Origin: Gossypium raimondii
Lineage: Eukaryota > Streptophyta > Magnoliopsida > Malvales > Malvaceae
Reading direction: 5' to 3'
NCBI RefSeq assembly: GCF_025698545.1
Contig: NC_068571.1
Location: forward strand, 47,463,733 to 47,527,732
DNA: 64,000 bases
The notes beneath the pieces were generated by a model, which saw only the letters and a program-made list of their open reading frames with translations, did not search any database and was not told the origin of the DNA. Below, one piece after another: positions 26,550 through 38,249 of this stretch (positions are counted from its first letter, which is position 1; each line of letters starts with the position of its first letter). The position numbers were made by a program, and so were the translations under genes.

Positions 26550-27696
26550 CTATAATTTAGATAAACCATTAGATAGAGAATGATTAACGAGTTCCCTCCT
26601 TAAGATCTTCCCTGCCGGAGTTTTCGGTATTGAATTTATAAAAACAACTCGTCGGATCTTCTTGTGCGGTGCAACCTGCAAATGTTGAAAAATCAGCTCC
26701 GGCATCACAGTTTTGCCTAAAGAAAAAAGAAACATAATATTTGTGGTGGTGTTTTAGAAACATGCTTGTTTTGCAATGAAATCCATGACTTGTGCCTCTG
26801 TAATGTTACTTCCAGGGTTCCTGACTACATATGCCATGGGAATCTGTCCCGCTTCTTCATTCGGGTACCTGATCAATCAATATAAGATTTATGATGTTGA
26901 GTTAAAGAACACATGATAATATATATATATATAAAGTACGTACGGAATCACCGCAGCATCAACGATTTCTGGATGGGAGAGAAGTAAATGTTCCAATTCA
27001 GCTGGAGGGACCTGCATTTTGGTTTTCCATACAATGACGTTGATTGTATTGTCCAAAAAGGTTTAAAAACCAACAAGTCCAACCAATGTCTTTGTCATTT
27101 CTCGTCGGTTTTTAATCAATTGAAGGGAGGAAGGCAAGCACTGACTCCCCTAAAATGGGAGTTGCTATTTTTTATCCCAAAATTCATAAAATCCTAGATG
27201 GTAAAATTATAATTTCATCTTTTAAAAATGCTAAAATTTTAATTCAGGGTAAAATTGTATTTTAACTATTGAAAAAAATGTAATTTAATCTCGAGTCCTT
27301 TGAAAAAAATTAATGAGTCGGACTCTAAACCTTGAGCCCAAAATTCATAAAATCCTAAATTAATATATAGTAAAATTATTATTTTGTCCCTAAAATAATA
27401 AAATTTTGATTTAATCCTTTTCAAAATCATAAATTATAAACAGAAATTGCATTTCAACTTTTAATAAAAAAACCTCGAGCTCTTCTAAATTAATTTCTAG
27501 TTTCCCCCTTGAGGTTAAGTAACCTAAGCTGTAAAGTAAATGATGATTTACCTGATAGGCTTTGTATTTGATCAATTCTTTCAACCTATCAACAACATAG
27601 AGAAACCCTTCAGAATCAAAATAACAAATGTCACCAGTTTTTAACCACCCTTCTGAGTCCAAGGTTTCTGCTGTTGCCTTCTCATCACCTACATAA

Positions 27697-27737
<41 letters not shown>

Positions 27738-30700
27738 AATAATAAGCTTTTATGAATTTCATAAAATGTCGAAGGATTAAGAGTGTGTTTAATTGAGTAA
27801 AAAGTAAAGAGATGAAAGGAGAGAGTGGAAAAGTAGAATAAATAAAATAATTCTGAGTATACTTAGTAGCAAAGAAAAGTGAGAGGAAAATAAATAAGAG
27901 ATACGATTATTTTCCGTCATCTGCATCAAAATTAATTCTTCCAAATTGAAATGACGATAGAAGAAAAATAAAGAAGAATGTTATATTAATTCAAAATCAT
28001 TCATTTGTTATATGCTTTATTTCCTTTACTTTTATTTTTCAAATTTACTGAGTAATAGTTGAAAAGAAAATTATTGTCTTTTAATGTTTTCAATAATTAC
28101 TACCACGCATACTTATGAAAATGGAAAATTATATTTTCAATCTTTTCAATTTTCTATACATTGGTAAAGCCTAAAATCTATGTCATTTTGCTCATTTATA
28201 ATTGGCTTTGACGTATCACATTTATGTTAGCCTTCTTCGACAATTCATTCATGTTAATGGAGTGTGAGTTGTATATTTATATATATATATATGACACATT
28301 TAATTATTTTATAGACATGAGTAATTCTAGTCAGGTACTTATTTTCAAATATCAAGAATGCTTATGCTACAAAATTAGAATAGTTATTCGTAATTAAAAG
28401 GAACGATAGTGACAAGATATTATTATCAATCGTCCTTTAATAGGAAAATTTAGTGCCAACTCAAAATATAAAAGTATTCTTGAGCTGGATTTAAGCATAA
28501 TATTAAAATAATTTATATTTATCTTAAGTCTAGTACGATTCAAAATACAAGCATAAAATTTTATCCAATCCTAATTATATTTGTAAATAATTAAACTAAA
28601 ACTCATTTTAAGTCCCGCCATATTATTTTTTAAAAGATATATTTATATTATTTTTATTTAATATTTAATAATTTTATATATTTTCATGTATTAAAATTTG
28701 ATATATAATCACTTTATAATTTTTATTTGTTATAAATTACATAATATATAAAAATAACATAATATAAAACCTTAAAAATTAAAAAAAAAATGAGTCCAGC
28801 TCGAGTCTTGAATGTTCAAGCTTGATCCTAGTCCATATTTTATAAGATCTAAATTTTTTTGTTAAAACTCAATTTTCAAACTTAATAATTTTACTCAAAT
28901 CTTCTAAATTACGAATGGAACTTTATGCTTGAGAATGAATAAACAGATCTACTCACACACCACAAACAAAACTTAGAATTGATAGGAACAAATTACTGCT
29001 AACTCACATAGCACAAACAAGATTCTCTTTATGATTCAAACCGATCTGAATTTTTGAAGTGAACACCCAATACTAGTAGACCAATGAGGGAAGTTCCTCT
29101 TCAGTCAACTATCAGCCATACATAATTAAATAAACTTATAGGCCAAGGGCCCAAGGCTTTTAAAAAGAAAAAAGAAAACTAACTCCCTATTAGAAGCCGG
29201 TAAATTAATGTGGGTTTCAATTCCCAAGCATACAATTCTGGCAGCACATTTACCTCTTTAAACAATCTCTCTTTCCCCCTATGATAAATCTAAATTATTC
29301 AGATTTTGTTGTAAGTTTCATATACAAGTGTATTGCCATATCCATATATTTAACTAAGACTTTATATAGATATCGAATAAAAATAAATAAGATAGAACGG
29401 TACCTTTCATGACTGTTGGCCCTCTCAACCATAGTTCTCCTCTCCGCCCAGGAGGCAATGCTTCACCAGTTTCAGGATCAACTATCTTGCCTTCCATGTT
29501 TTCAGCAAGGCGGCCAACCGAACCGTACTGAGCTGCCTCCTCAGGCCCTATTACACTGGTTGCTCCGCCACTGGTCTCAGTCAGCCCATACCCCTTAGCA
29601 CATCAAAATTAACAGTAACAATACTCTTTAACATTCACCCAAATAAGATTGTACTGATTTAAATTTGACATCAATCTACTTTTGCACCCAAAAGCCCAAC
29701 ATCTAAAATTTTTTGAACGAAAGTAACATGAAAAGCATAGACAATTACACTCTATTAACTGAATTCGGGTGGATATATACCGAATATGAATATAATCATT
29801 ATTATATATAGTTATATATAGGGTTAAATAGGTATTTGAGTCTGAACTTGACAATTACTTTTATATTGAGGCCTATTTATTTTATCTTCTTGAACTTGAT
29901 AATTATTCCTGTATTGAGTTAAAAAATTTTTGTTCAAATTAATCCCTAAACGACAATTTTTCTTGTATTAAAGCTTGAATTTTTTTTTCTAAATTAATCC
30001 CTAATATTTCCTTAGAAACCGTAAAGCTTAGACGCTAGGGAACACAATTATTTAGTTCAGGCCTTAGTTTAAAAATACCTACCAACTTCAAGGATTAACT
30101 TGAAAAAAATTAACCCCAACGTGAGAGTAGTTTAGGCCTAGATAGCGAATAATATGACGAGGAGATGATCAATTAAGTGATTTTAATTTAGGTTAAAATG
30201 TGGCACTAAGTTCTTTTACTTTTTAAAATTTAGGAATTTAGATCTTATATTATATTTTTATTATATAGAATTCAATTCTTCTAACTTTTAAATTTAAAAT
30301 TAAGATTCAACTATTAAAATTATTAAATTTTTGTTATATGATTATGTGTGTTTTTTCATTTAAAAAATATTACAACAATAAATTTAGCAGACTTAAATTC
30401 TGAAATATAAAGAGTAAGATTAAATTTCATTAGATGGAGTACAGGGAGGTTTAACTTTTTATTTATTATTTTTGAATACAGGACTGAGGAAACTGAAGTT
30501 GGTTCTCTTTAATTTATTATGTTAAGCCGGCAACGTAGAAAGAGATGTGAACAGTAATGCTGTTTCCGCCATGTGAACTTTTTAACTTTTTCAAGTCAAT
30601 GTGATTTGCAGTGAGTTTTAATTAGGCTTTTTTATTATTTTTTTGAACTGCTTTTTCATCAGATTTATCGACGGATTCAATTTCAGGGTTTAATTATCCC

Positions 30701-33301
30701 TTCAGTCCCTGTGCTCTTCAGACTCTTGAAATTTAATCTCTGTATTAATCCCTTTATTTGGTCTGATTTTGAAAAATAAATTTCAGTTGATAACATGTAA
30801 ATAGATTTCTATTAAATGTTAAATTTGAATATGTTGTATTTGATATTCAAATAAATATTTAATTTAAAAATTAAAATTTAATTGATAAGATTATCAATTG
30901 ATTTCTATCAATTTTAAATATATGCTATCAAATAAAGTTTAATTTTTAAATCAAATAATATGCTAATCACTTGAAATTTAATAAAAGATTAACTTTAAAA
31001 CATTTGAAGAGCACATAAATTGAGGGTATAATTAGAACACAATGATGTCTCAATTTTTATCAATCAGAAGGTAAAAGTTTTTGGGAACAAATTTAATTTC
31101 TGTTGAAATGAGACCGACTCTTTATAAAGATGCAAGGCTCAATCCGACAAGGTGCTCACACTTTGTGAATCTTGCTTTTGGCTTAAGCTTTTAACAAAGT
31201 TTAGAGCCAAAATGTGGCTCGACCCGTGGACAATACCGACTTGTTAAGAAGCTCATCGGCTCTGAACATATATACTTGGAAGACTTTTCTGGAAGAAGTC
31301 GGCCTCACCTCAACATTATTAATAAATTATAGTTTATGTACCAAATCAAAACTTTTGAAAAATTGCAAGTGAATTTTAAGATCTAATTTTATTATTTTTA
31401 TTATTTTCATTTTTTGGTATTTTTTATAGCACAGTCAAGCAAATATTTAAAAACCATGCTAATTATTTTGACTGAATCCATTATTAAGTAGCATCAATTT
31501 AATTATAGATTGATAAAAAAACGTTTAAGAAATACTATAAAAATTTAAAATAAAAATATACGAATGTATGCACTTAATAAGTACATATTAAAATATATTC
31601 TCTTTTAACATTTCTCAAAATATTTTTTTATTTAATTTTGTTCTATCCAACTTAACTTCTTTTCATTTTCTATCCGAGCTTTGACCAATACAAAGTATAT
31701 GGCTGAACCTTTATGATTGAATCTTAATTAACATCAATTAAATTAGAAATAAATAAAATATTTCAAATTTACTATTTAATTTTAAATTATAACTATTCAT
31801 TTAAATTTTATCTATTTTTAAGAAATATTTTCACATTTTACAAATTACAACTTTTATTTACATTTTCATGTTCTACTTCTATCATCTTCTAGTTTTTAAA
31901 ATATTTTTGTATATATAAAATAAAAATATAACAATAAATTTATTTCGTTTATAACTTTGTCATTTGCTTTTTATTATTTTTTAGGTAAATTTCACGCTAA
32001 ACTTTTTAAAAGGATTGAGTTATTTTTTTAACAAAAATATTGATTGAATAAATTTTAAACATACGCATGATAATTCACGTGTTTTATTATAAATTTTTTA
32101 ATATTTTTATAAAATTTAAATCTTTTACTATTATATAAATTTTTGTATAAAATTGTTATGAACTTTCATATTGTTTTTTTTTTTTATATATTACCTTAAT
32201 CCTTGGTTAAAAAGAAACCATTACGTGGTAATTATTAAAACATAAACATAAATAATTAGAAAATACCTGGACCAATAACACACCGGGGAACTTCTCATTG
32301 AACCGCATAGCAATGTCCTTCCCAAGCGGCGCGCCGCCGCAGCCAAGCCTTTGAAGCGAACTCAAGTCGTATTTTCTTGTCAAGTCCGATTTAACAAACG
32401 CCACCACAAGCGGCGGCGACACCGGCATGCCTGTAACCTTGTACTTCTCAACTGCTCTTAACATTTCTTCGAAATCAAACCTCTCCACCAAAACGACTGT
32501 ATTACCTAACAGAACCACCGCCAACAACATAAAGAAACCAAACACGTGGAACAAAGGCACCGTGAAAAACGTCACCGACCGCGGCGGCTTCTCGTTACCT
32601 TGGCCTTGGTTCGTATTTAGGTGATGAATCACCGTCATCATTGCGATTAGGTTTCGGTGAGTCATCATCACGCCTTTGACTCGGCCGGTGGTTCCTGAAG
32701 AATACAATATCGCAGCAGTGTCGGACTGGTTAACCTTTACACTTTTAGTGATGCCGTTAACGATATTGGACTGAGTTAACAAGGAGAGAAACTCGGGCGA
32801 GTCGAGGAGAACAGTTCCGTGTTTAAGAGAAGGAATTTTATGAGAGGTTTCTGAAGTAACGAAGGCAACAACTGGTTTACTGAGTTGGATCTGGTGAGCG
32901 ATTTCCGAGTTGGAACTAAGAGGATTTGCAGGAGAAACGACGATTCCTAACGACAACAAAGCGAAGTAAACCACGGGGATATGAATCGATGGCGGTGAGA
33001 GGATGAAAGCGACGTCGTTTTGGGAAAGAGAGTAACGTTGTTGCAGAGAGTAAGTAAGGGAGCGGACTTGAGAAACGAATTGGGAGTAAGATAGCGTTTT
33101 GCCGGTGGTTGTGTTGACGGAGAAAGTGGTGGCGCCGTCGGTGAAAGTACTGTTGAAAATGGAGAAACAAAATTCGGCGGCGGAAAGCGGTTGACTGATT
33201 GGCGGCAAAGGGACAGACGGTCTAAGGCAACTATAAATTCCGGTTTGGCGACAAAATCCGGTTTTCGGATCCATTAAACGGTTTGGATACCTTTCCGCCA
33301 T
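26550..33301 (-). CDS. 4CLL9: 4-coumarate:CoA ligase-like 9, peroxisomal acyl/OPC-8:0-CoA ligase (six exons, 555 aa)
   Basis: It is an ANL-superfamily adenylate-forming enzyme that makes acyl-AMP and then acyl-CoA. The 4CLL9 clade is implicated in activating jasmonate precursors or fatty acids in peroxisomes. Exons are 33301-32267, 29593-29404, 27697-27552, 27011-26944, 26868-26766 and 26675-26550; all phases agree and give 555 codons. Motifs: AMP loop [10 protein letters not shown] 201-210, GYGLTE 346-351, GWLKTGD 425-431, hinge region [10 protein letters not shown] 445-454, catalytic K537 in [10 protein letters not shown]. The C-terminus is SKL (PTS1). Substrate is unproven. Oddities: intron 5 (26765-26676) must use a GC donor (CAA|GCATGT) to stay in frame, and a (TA)n tract abuts the exon 3 acceptor. 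It is the only complete copy of a three-member local array. Confidence 0.94.
27698..27734. repeat. (TA)n microsatellite abutting the 4CLL9 exon 3 acceptor
   Basis: About 17 TA units run straight into the tatag acceptor, in place of a T-rich tract. The pseudogene copy at 21073 has a shorter, interrupted run. Confidence 0.85.
28915..29255. other. Insertion of about 340 bp in 4CLL9 intron 2
   Basis: Comparison with the pseudogene block (about 22195-22225) shows this stretch only in the intact copy. It is less AT-rich, non-coding, and carries repeated words such as ctcacacaccacaaacaa / ctcacatagcacaaacaa. It could be a SINE or other insertion, or a deletion in the other copy. Confidence 0.5.
30560..32266. 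other. Rest of 4CLL9 intron 1
   Basis: AT-rich intron sequence not present in the pseudogene block. I see no gene or clear repeat. Confidence 0.4.
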
Positions 33302-33341
33302 TGAAATTGAAATGAAAGCTGACTCGAAATTCTTTTGGGAG

Positions 33342-33349
33342 ATTTATAT
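33342..33349 (-). promoter_or_regulatory. TATA box of 4CLL9
   Basis: On the minus strand this reads tataaat, about 45 bases before the ATG, so the leader would be short (about 15 bases). The same motif and spacing are kept upstream of the exon-1-only copy (39335-39343). Confidence 0.5.
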
Positions 33350-33518
33350 TAGGATTAAGTGTATGTTGATGCAATGATTTTGAAATAGTACGGATTCAAA
33401 ATTGGCTGAAACAGGCTATTTGTGTTTTGGTTTTAATGTGTTATAATTTTTTATATTTTTCTTATATTTGAAATTTACTTTCTATTTTTATTCTAAGAAA
33501 TTTAGTATTTATTAATTC

Positions 33519-33903
33519 AGGTTCCACGGCAAGCTCATGAGCTTATTATTTTAGATCGGAATAAGTTGATAGGATCTCCTCTTACGCCTTCGAGTCTCTC
33601 CCATGTATCGACATGGGGGCGCAAAAAAGAAAGAGAGGGATGAAGTCTCTCTTGCTTTTGGCATAGCGGGCCCCCAGTGAGTGGCCCGCGTGCCAGGTTA
33701 TTAGTTTAGTGATAAAATGCGTCTCTAATAATTGTGTCATTGTGCCTAGACTGAGGGCTCTCAGCCATATAGATAGTTCAATGTGCTCATCAACGCCTAA
33801 CCTTGAGATGTGAATCATCCAAGGCACATTAGCATGTTGTACTTCTACTGTTCGAACCGGTGTTTAAAATTAAACTTCTCCTCATGAGGATAGATAGGGC
33901 GTT
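33519..33903 (+). pseudogene. Nuclear plastid insertion: rrn16-trnI spacer, trnI-GAU 5' exon and intron start
   Basis: From memory this matches the plastid inverted-repeat region: spacer (caagctcatgagcttatta, acatgggggcg, gcatagcgggcccccagtg), then the 5' half of trnI-GAU at about 33695-33731, then the group II intron start (agggctctcagccatat, gttcaatgtgctcatca, catccaaggcacattagcat). Most differences from the plastid sequence are C-to-T or G-to-A, typical of methylated nuclear plastid DNA. It is not a functional tRNA, since the stem positions are mutated and the 3' exon is absent. Confidence 0.87.
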
Positions 33904-34481
33904 AAAATTATTCTATTAAATTTAAGTTGGTTACAATGTCAATTTTTGTATATGACTACTAGGTAAGTAACTTTTTTTATTTTAAAATGTCACACCAGTA
34001 AATTTAATAGAAGATTTTTAATTGTGTTCACAATTGAACTTAAATTTTAAAATTTAAAAGTTGATAAATTAAATTTCTTAATATAAATGTAAAAATATTA
34101 AATTTTATTTATGAAAAGTAGAAATACTTAAATGAATATTTTAACCTTTATGTTTTTCTTTTGATTTGGGTTTTGATTGCTATTTACCTATGTAATTTGA
34201 TTCTTTCTATACTATTTATTACCAATATTTGAATGTAATTGAGGTGAAAATTATTTAATTAAATTTATTATGGTTTAAGTTAAAATATATTTTAATTATC
34301 ATTTTATTTATTATAATAAATTATTTTGATTATAATTGTACGAATGTATTAATTATAATTTTAATCCGTTTATAATTATAATGATGATGATGATAACTTA
34401 AAAGATAATTTTAGACGTAATACAAAAAAATATATATATTTAGTAATTGTAAGTACCGCAAAAAGGTTCATTTTAATTTTT

Positions 34482-35060
34482 GGGTAAACTATGAAAGTAG
34501 TCAATTTTGTTTTCATCACGTTATATTTAGTCATTTTTGTTTAAAATGTTACGTTTTAGCCACCTGTTATAACATTTTAGTTACTAAGCGTTAATTGCTA
34601 TTAACGGTGTAATGGTAAGCTGACATGGCATGTTAAATCATCATTTCAAACAAAAAATTTTAAGTTAAATTGTACAATTGATCCCCATATTTTTTCGTTT
34701 AGAGCACTTTATTTTTTTCTTTTATGTTATTTTAATTTTTTTCATTATTTTTCATTCTATTCTGCTTTTCCCTCTATTTTCCTTTATTCTTCATCTCTTT
34801 TAACGTAAAAGAAAAAAATAAATTACTTAAAACGAAAAAAAATATAAGGATCAATTGTATAATTCAACTTAAAATTCTCGTTTGAAATGATGAATTAACG
34901 TGCCACATTAGCTTACCGTTACACCGTTAACAACGATTAATGCTCAGTGACAAAAATGTTATAACATGATAACGTAAGTGACTAAAACGTAACATTTCAA
35001 ACATAAGTGACTAAAATGTAACTTGAGAGAAACAAAAGTAACTATTTTAATAGTTTAACC
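34482..35060. repeat. Long-TIR MITE, family M3, copy 1
   Basis: The element is almost fully palindromic. The left arm begins gggtaaactatgaaagtagt, and the right arm reads back as ggttaaactattaaaatagt. Inside are paired motifs around taacggtgtaa.ggtaagct and cgtttgaaatgatga. The second copy is 42607-43222. It is non-coding. Confidence 0.8.
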
Positions 35061-35185
35061 TAATCTTTGATTAAAAAACGTAAATTGATTTAATGTTTCT
35101 AAATAGAAAAAAGGATAAATTAATAAAGATTGATATAAAAAATATGGTTTTGGTTGAAAGGGTAAAGTTGAAATAGTAGATTAGA

Positions 35186-35531
35186 TAAAAGTACTATAAA
35201 GGCCCTTGTACTGAGAGTTTGATTGCATTTTGCCCCCTCTACCCAAAAAAATAGACAAATTAGTCTTTGTACGTTAGATTAAAGAGTAAATTGATTCTTC
35301 CATTAAAAGTTTCATTCATTTTTGCTATTAAAAATTGGTCTCTATATGTCAGCATGAAATACATATGGCATGCCACGTGTCATTATCCGATTATTCTGTC
35401 AACCACATCAATTTTTAACAGTATAAATAGATAAATTTTTTTTTAAAAAAAGAACCAATTTATCGATTTTTTGAATAAGGGGACAAAATACAATTTGACT
35501 CCTAGTACAAAGGCCTCCATGATACTTTTAC
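35186..35531. repeat. Palindromic MITE, family M1, copy 3
   Basis: It starts taaaagtactataaaggccc and ends tccatgatacttttac. Its centre carries a G-box core (gccacgtgtc, about 35372-35381), so copies near genes could bring in a bZIP/bHLH site. Confidence 0.65.
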
Positions 35532-35539
35532 TGTGAAGA

Positions 35540-37965
35540 TTATAATATTTTGGGTTCAAATTTCATAATTTACTTTATAAATATAAATAATATTTGTTAC
35601 TTTATTAAAAAATAGTTTTTAGTAATTTTATAATTGAATTAATTCTAATTAATGTGTAGCACAAATTCAGTCAAACTCTCTAGTATAAATGATATAATTC
35701 AAAAACTAAAATATATTTAGTAATCAAATGAGAAAATGTGATTAAATATATTTTAGTTGTTAGAAATCTACTACTTGGATGAAAAAATGTAAAACATACT
35801 GGATTATGGCAAGACCATGAATTTTTTTATACCAAATATATTTATAGAAAAGTTAAATTAAAAATAAATGTAAGATTGTGATTTTAGACATCATGGTCGC
35901 CTTGTATAAATTTAATCCTAATAATATTTGAACTCAAGTTAATTAAGTGATAAATAATTAACTTTTATCATTGTAACTAAGATAAATAATTAAAATTGCT
36001 GCCATATGACCTTTTATGTTCGCATTGTTTGCACTAATCAAAAACTCTTATTTTGCTTCTTTTCTACAGTTGAGTTTTATTTTTTATGAAATAACTTTGG
36101 ACGTCACGAATATGTGAACTAAAATTAAAATGATTTTTTTTCGATCTCTGACGCTAATTGTCAGATTGACTTGGATCTAAGACATGGCGATGGCTATTGA
36201 CCATCATATTGATTACTAAATCATCGCTTAGAACTTGCTAACCGAATTTAAAAGAAAACCTTAGTTGTTTAACGATTTAAATCAAAGTTTTCAAACAATT
36301 AGATGATTCAAATGAAAATTTTTAAATAATTCAATGGTATTTGATAAATTTTTAAAATTGGATAATAAAACATAAACTTCTTTAGTATCATTTATTTATA
36401 TTAGTACTGACCGTTTCTTTAAATTATTAATTAAGAGGCAAGGGATTGGCCGGTTTTCTGGACGCTAATGCCTGTCATGGTACGTGGGCATGGGAATGGT
36501 CGCATATATATAAGGTGGGTGTAAACGAGAAGCCTACAAACATCCGAATTTTTTTTTGAAAAAAAACAAAAATCCGGACATTTTAATCTAAGAATCTTAT
36601 GGTTCTAATTTATCTGTTTTAATCTTCAACTAGTATAGTTCTGAGTTAATTAGTTTCGGACTAAATTATAAAATTACAATTTAAAATTTACAATATGTTC
36701 TATTTATATATTTAGAATTTAGTTTTTATACTTTTATTCAATTTCAATTATTAACGGTGTTAAAATTTTTCTATTAAATTTATTGGCGTGACATTCTAAA
36801 ATTAAAAAAGAAAACCATAGTCACATGACAAAAAAATAGTATCGTAATGATCCTAAATTAACAGAGAATTTTAATCGTGTTAACGATTCCTAAAATTCGT
36901 GCAAACATTTTAATCAAAATAAAGTATATATGTTAATTAATAATATATATACTCCTTCCCTTTTCGTATTCACTTTTTACCTCTTCCAATACCATAATCC
37001 CCTCAATTACTCTGAAAATTTACCATGACGCTTTGTAAGTATTTATTTTTAAAATTATTTATAAAAGTTGAAAATGTTATTTTCATTTTATTTTATCATG
37101 CATTATACCTTATTTTTATTGTGATTGTTGACATGTTATATGTCAGTGTATTGATTAGGATGTTAAAAAAGTTTATATATATACTTCAGTATTATAGTGA
37201 ATTAGTGTTTTGATTCTACTATGAAATTTTGATGTTGTTATTTTCATTATCAAAATGTTGTAATATGTTGTTTTATTGACATTTTAAAATGTTATGTGTT
37301 ATTATACTAATTATGATGTTAGTATTTTCCTAATATTTTCATTACTTTTTTTTTTGGAACATCAACGTTAATATAATGAATGGAGATTGAGATTCAATCA
37401 AAATTTTCAGGGTAGTTAATTTGCATTTTAAAAGGCACATTTAAGAATTTATTTTCCAATATTTTCATAAAAGAACAATGTTTTAATAAAAATCTCATTG
37501 TAAATAAATATTTAAGAAAGTTATATATATAAGATTTTGTCACTCTCGTGTGAGTCAAATATACTTTATATTATTTTTAAAAATTTATTCAATCATGAAA
37601 TAAATGGAGTGATAATGAATTTGTATTTTAAAATTTTTGAATGATTGGATTCTTGATTTATAATTTATAATTTTTATTTAAAAATATATAAAAATACCAT
37701 TACAATTATATTATTATAATGCTTTAAAATATTTATAGTGTAATTTGGAACATTAAAATTTTTGTTTTAAATTTATTTATTTAATGAGATTGTTAAATTT
37801 AATTTAAAAATAAATTTTAAATTTTAATTATTATGGTTATTATTTTAGTCCAACTTAATCTAAATGATTTAATAATTTTCATTTTTGTTGTTATATTTTT
37901 AATCGTTAGAGAAAGTGCTACGTACTGAACATAAAGCCAATAAATAAACAAACAAGTAAATAAAA
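35540..37965. other. AT-rich intergenic DNA with repeat fragments
   Basis: An M2-family repeat lies at about 36010-36350 (aattgtcagattgacttgga, tcatcgcttagaacttgcta). A decayed 'ttagtcc' MITE lies near 36700-36920. The second copy of block X is at about 37670-37965. No gene is seen. Confidence 0.45.
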
Positions 37966-38249
37966 GGTTAAAATATGTTATTAGTCCTTATATTTGTAAC
38001 AATTTTAATATTTAATTTCTAAACTTTAAATGTTAAAATTCAAAATTTTATTTTTTCAATTCAAAATTTTAGTTTAATTATTATAACCATAGATAATTTC
38101 TATCAAAATTTGTCAATTTATATATGTCGTATCAAATGAGGCAAGCCAATTTTAAAATTGAGAAATTTTGATACAAAGTATTTAAAATTTTAATGATTAG
38201 GTTGACATCTTCAAATAAAAAATAGAAGGACTAAGAGCATATTTTAACC
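37966..38249. mobile_element. MITE with 8-bp target duplication, beside the truncated 4CLL9 copy
   Basis: The ends are inverted: ggttaaaatatg at the left and catattttaacc at the right. Both sides are flanked by aaataaaa (37958-37965 and 38250-38257). An 8-bp duplication suggests a hAT-type element, by convention of that superfamily. Related 'ttaaaatatg...ttagtcc' elements occur elsewhere in the window, for example at 49971-50301. Confidence 0.8.

Noticed and set aside
33582-33827. 81-codon minus-strand frame and possible trnI gene
   Set aside because: The region is a decayed plastid insertion; the tRNA half is mutated and lacks its 3' exon.
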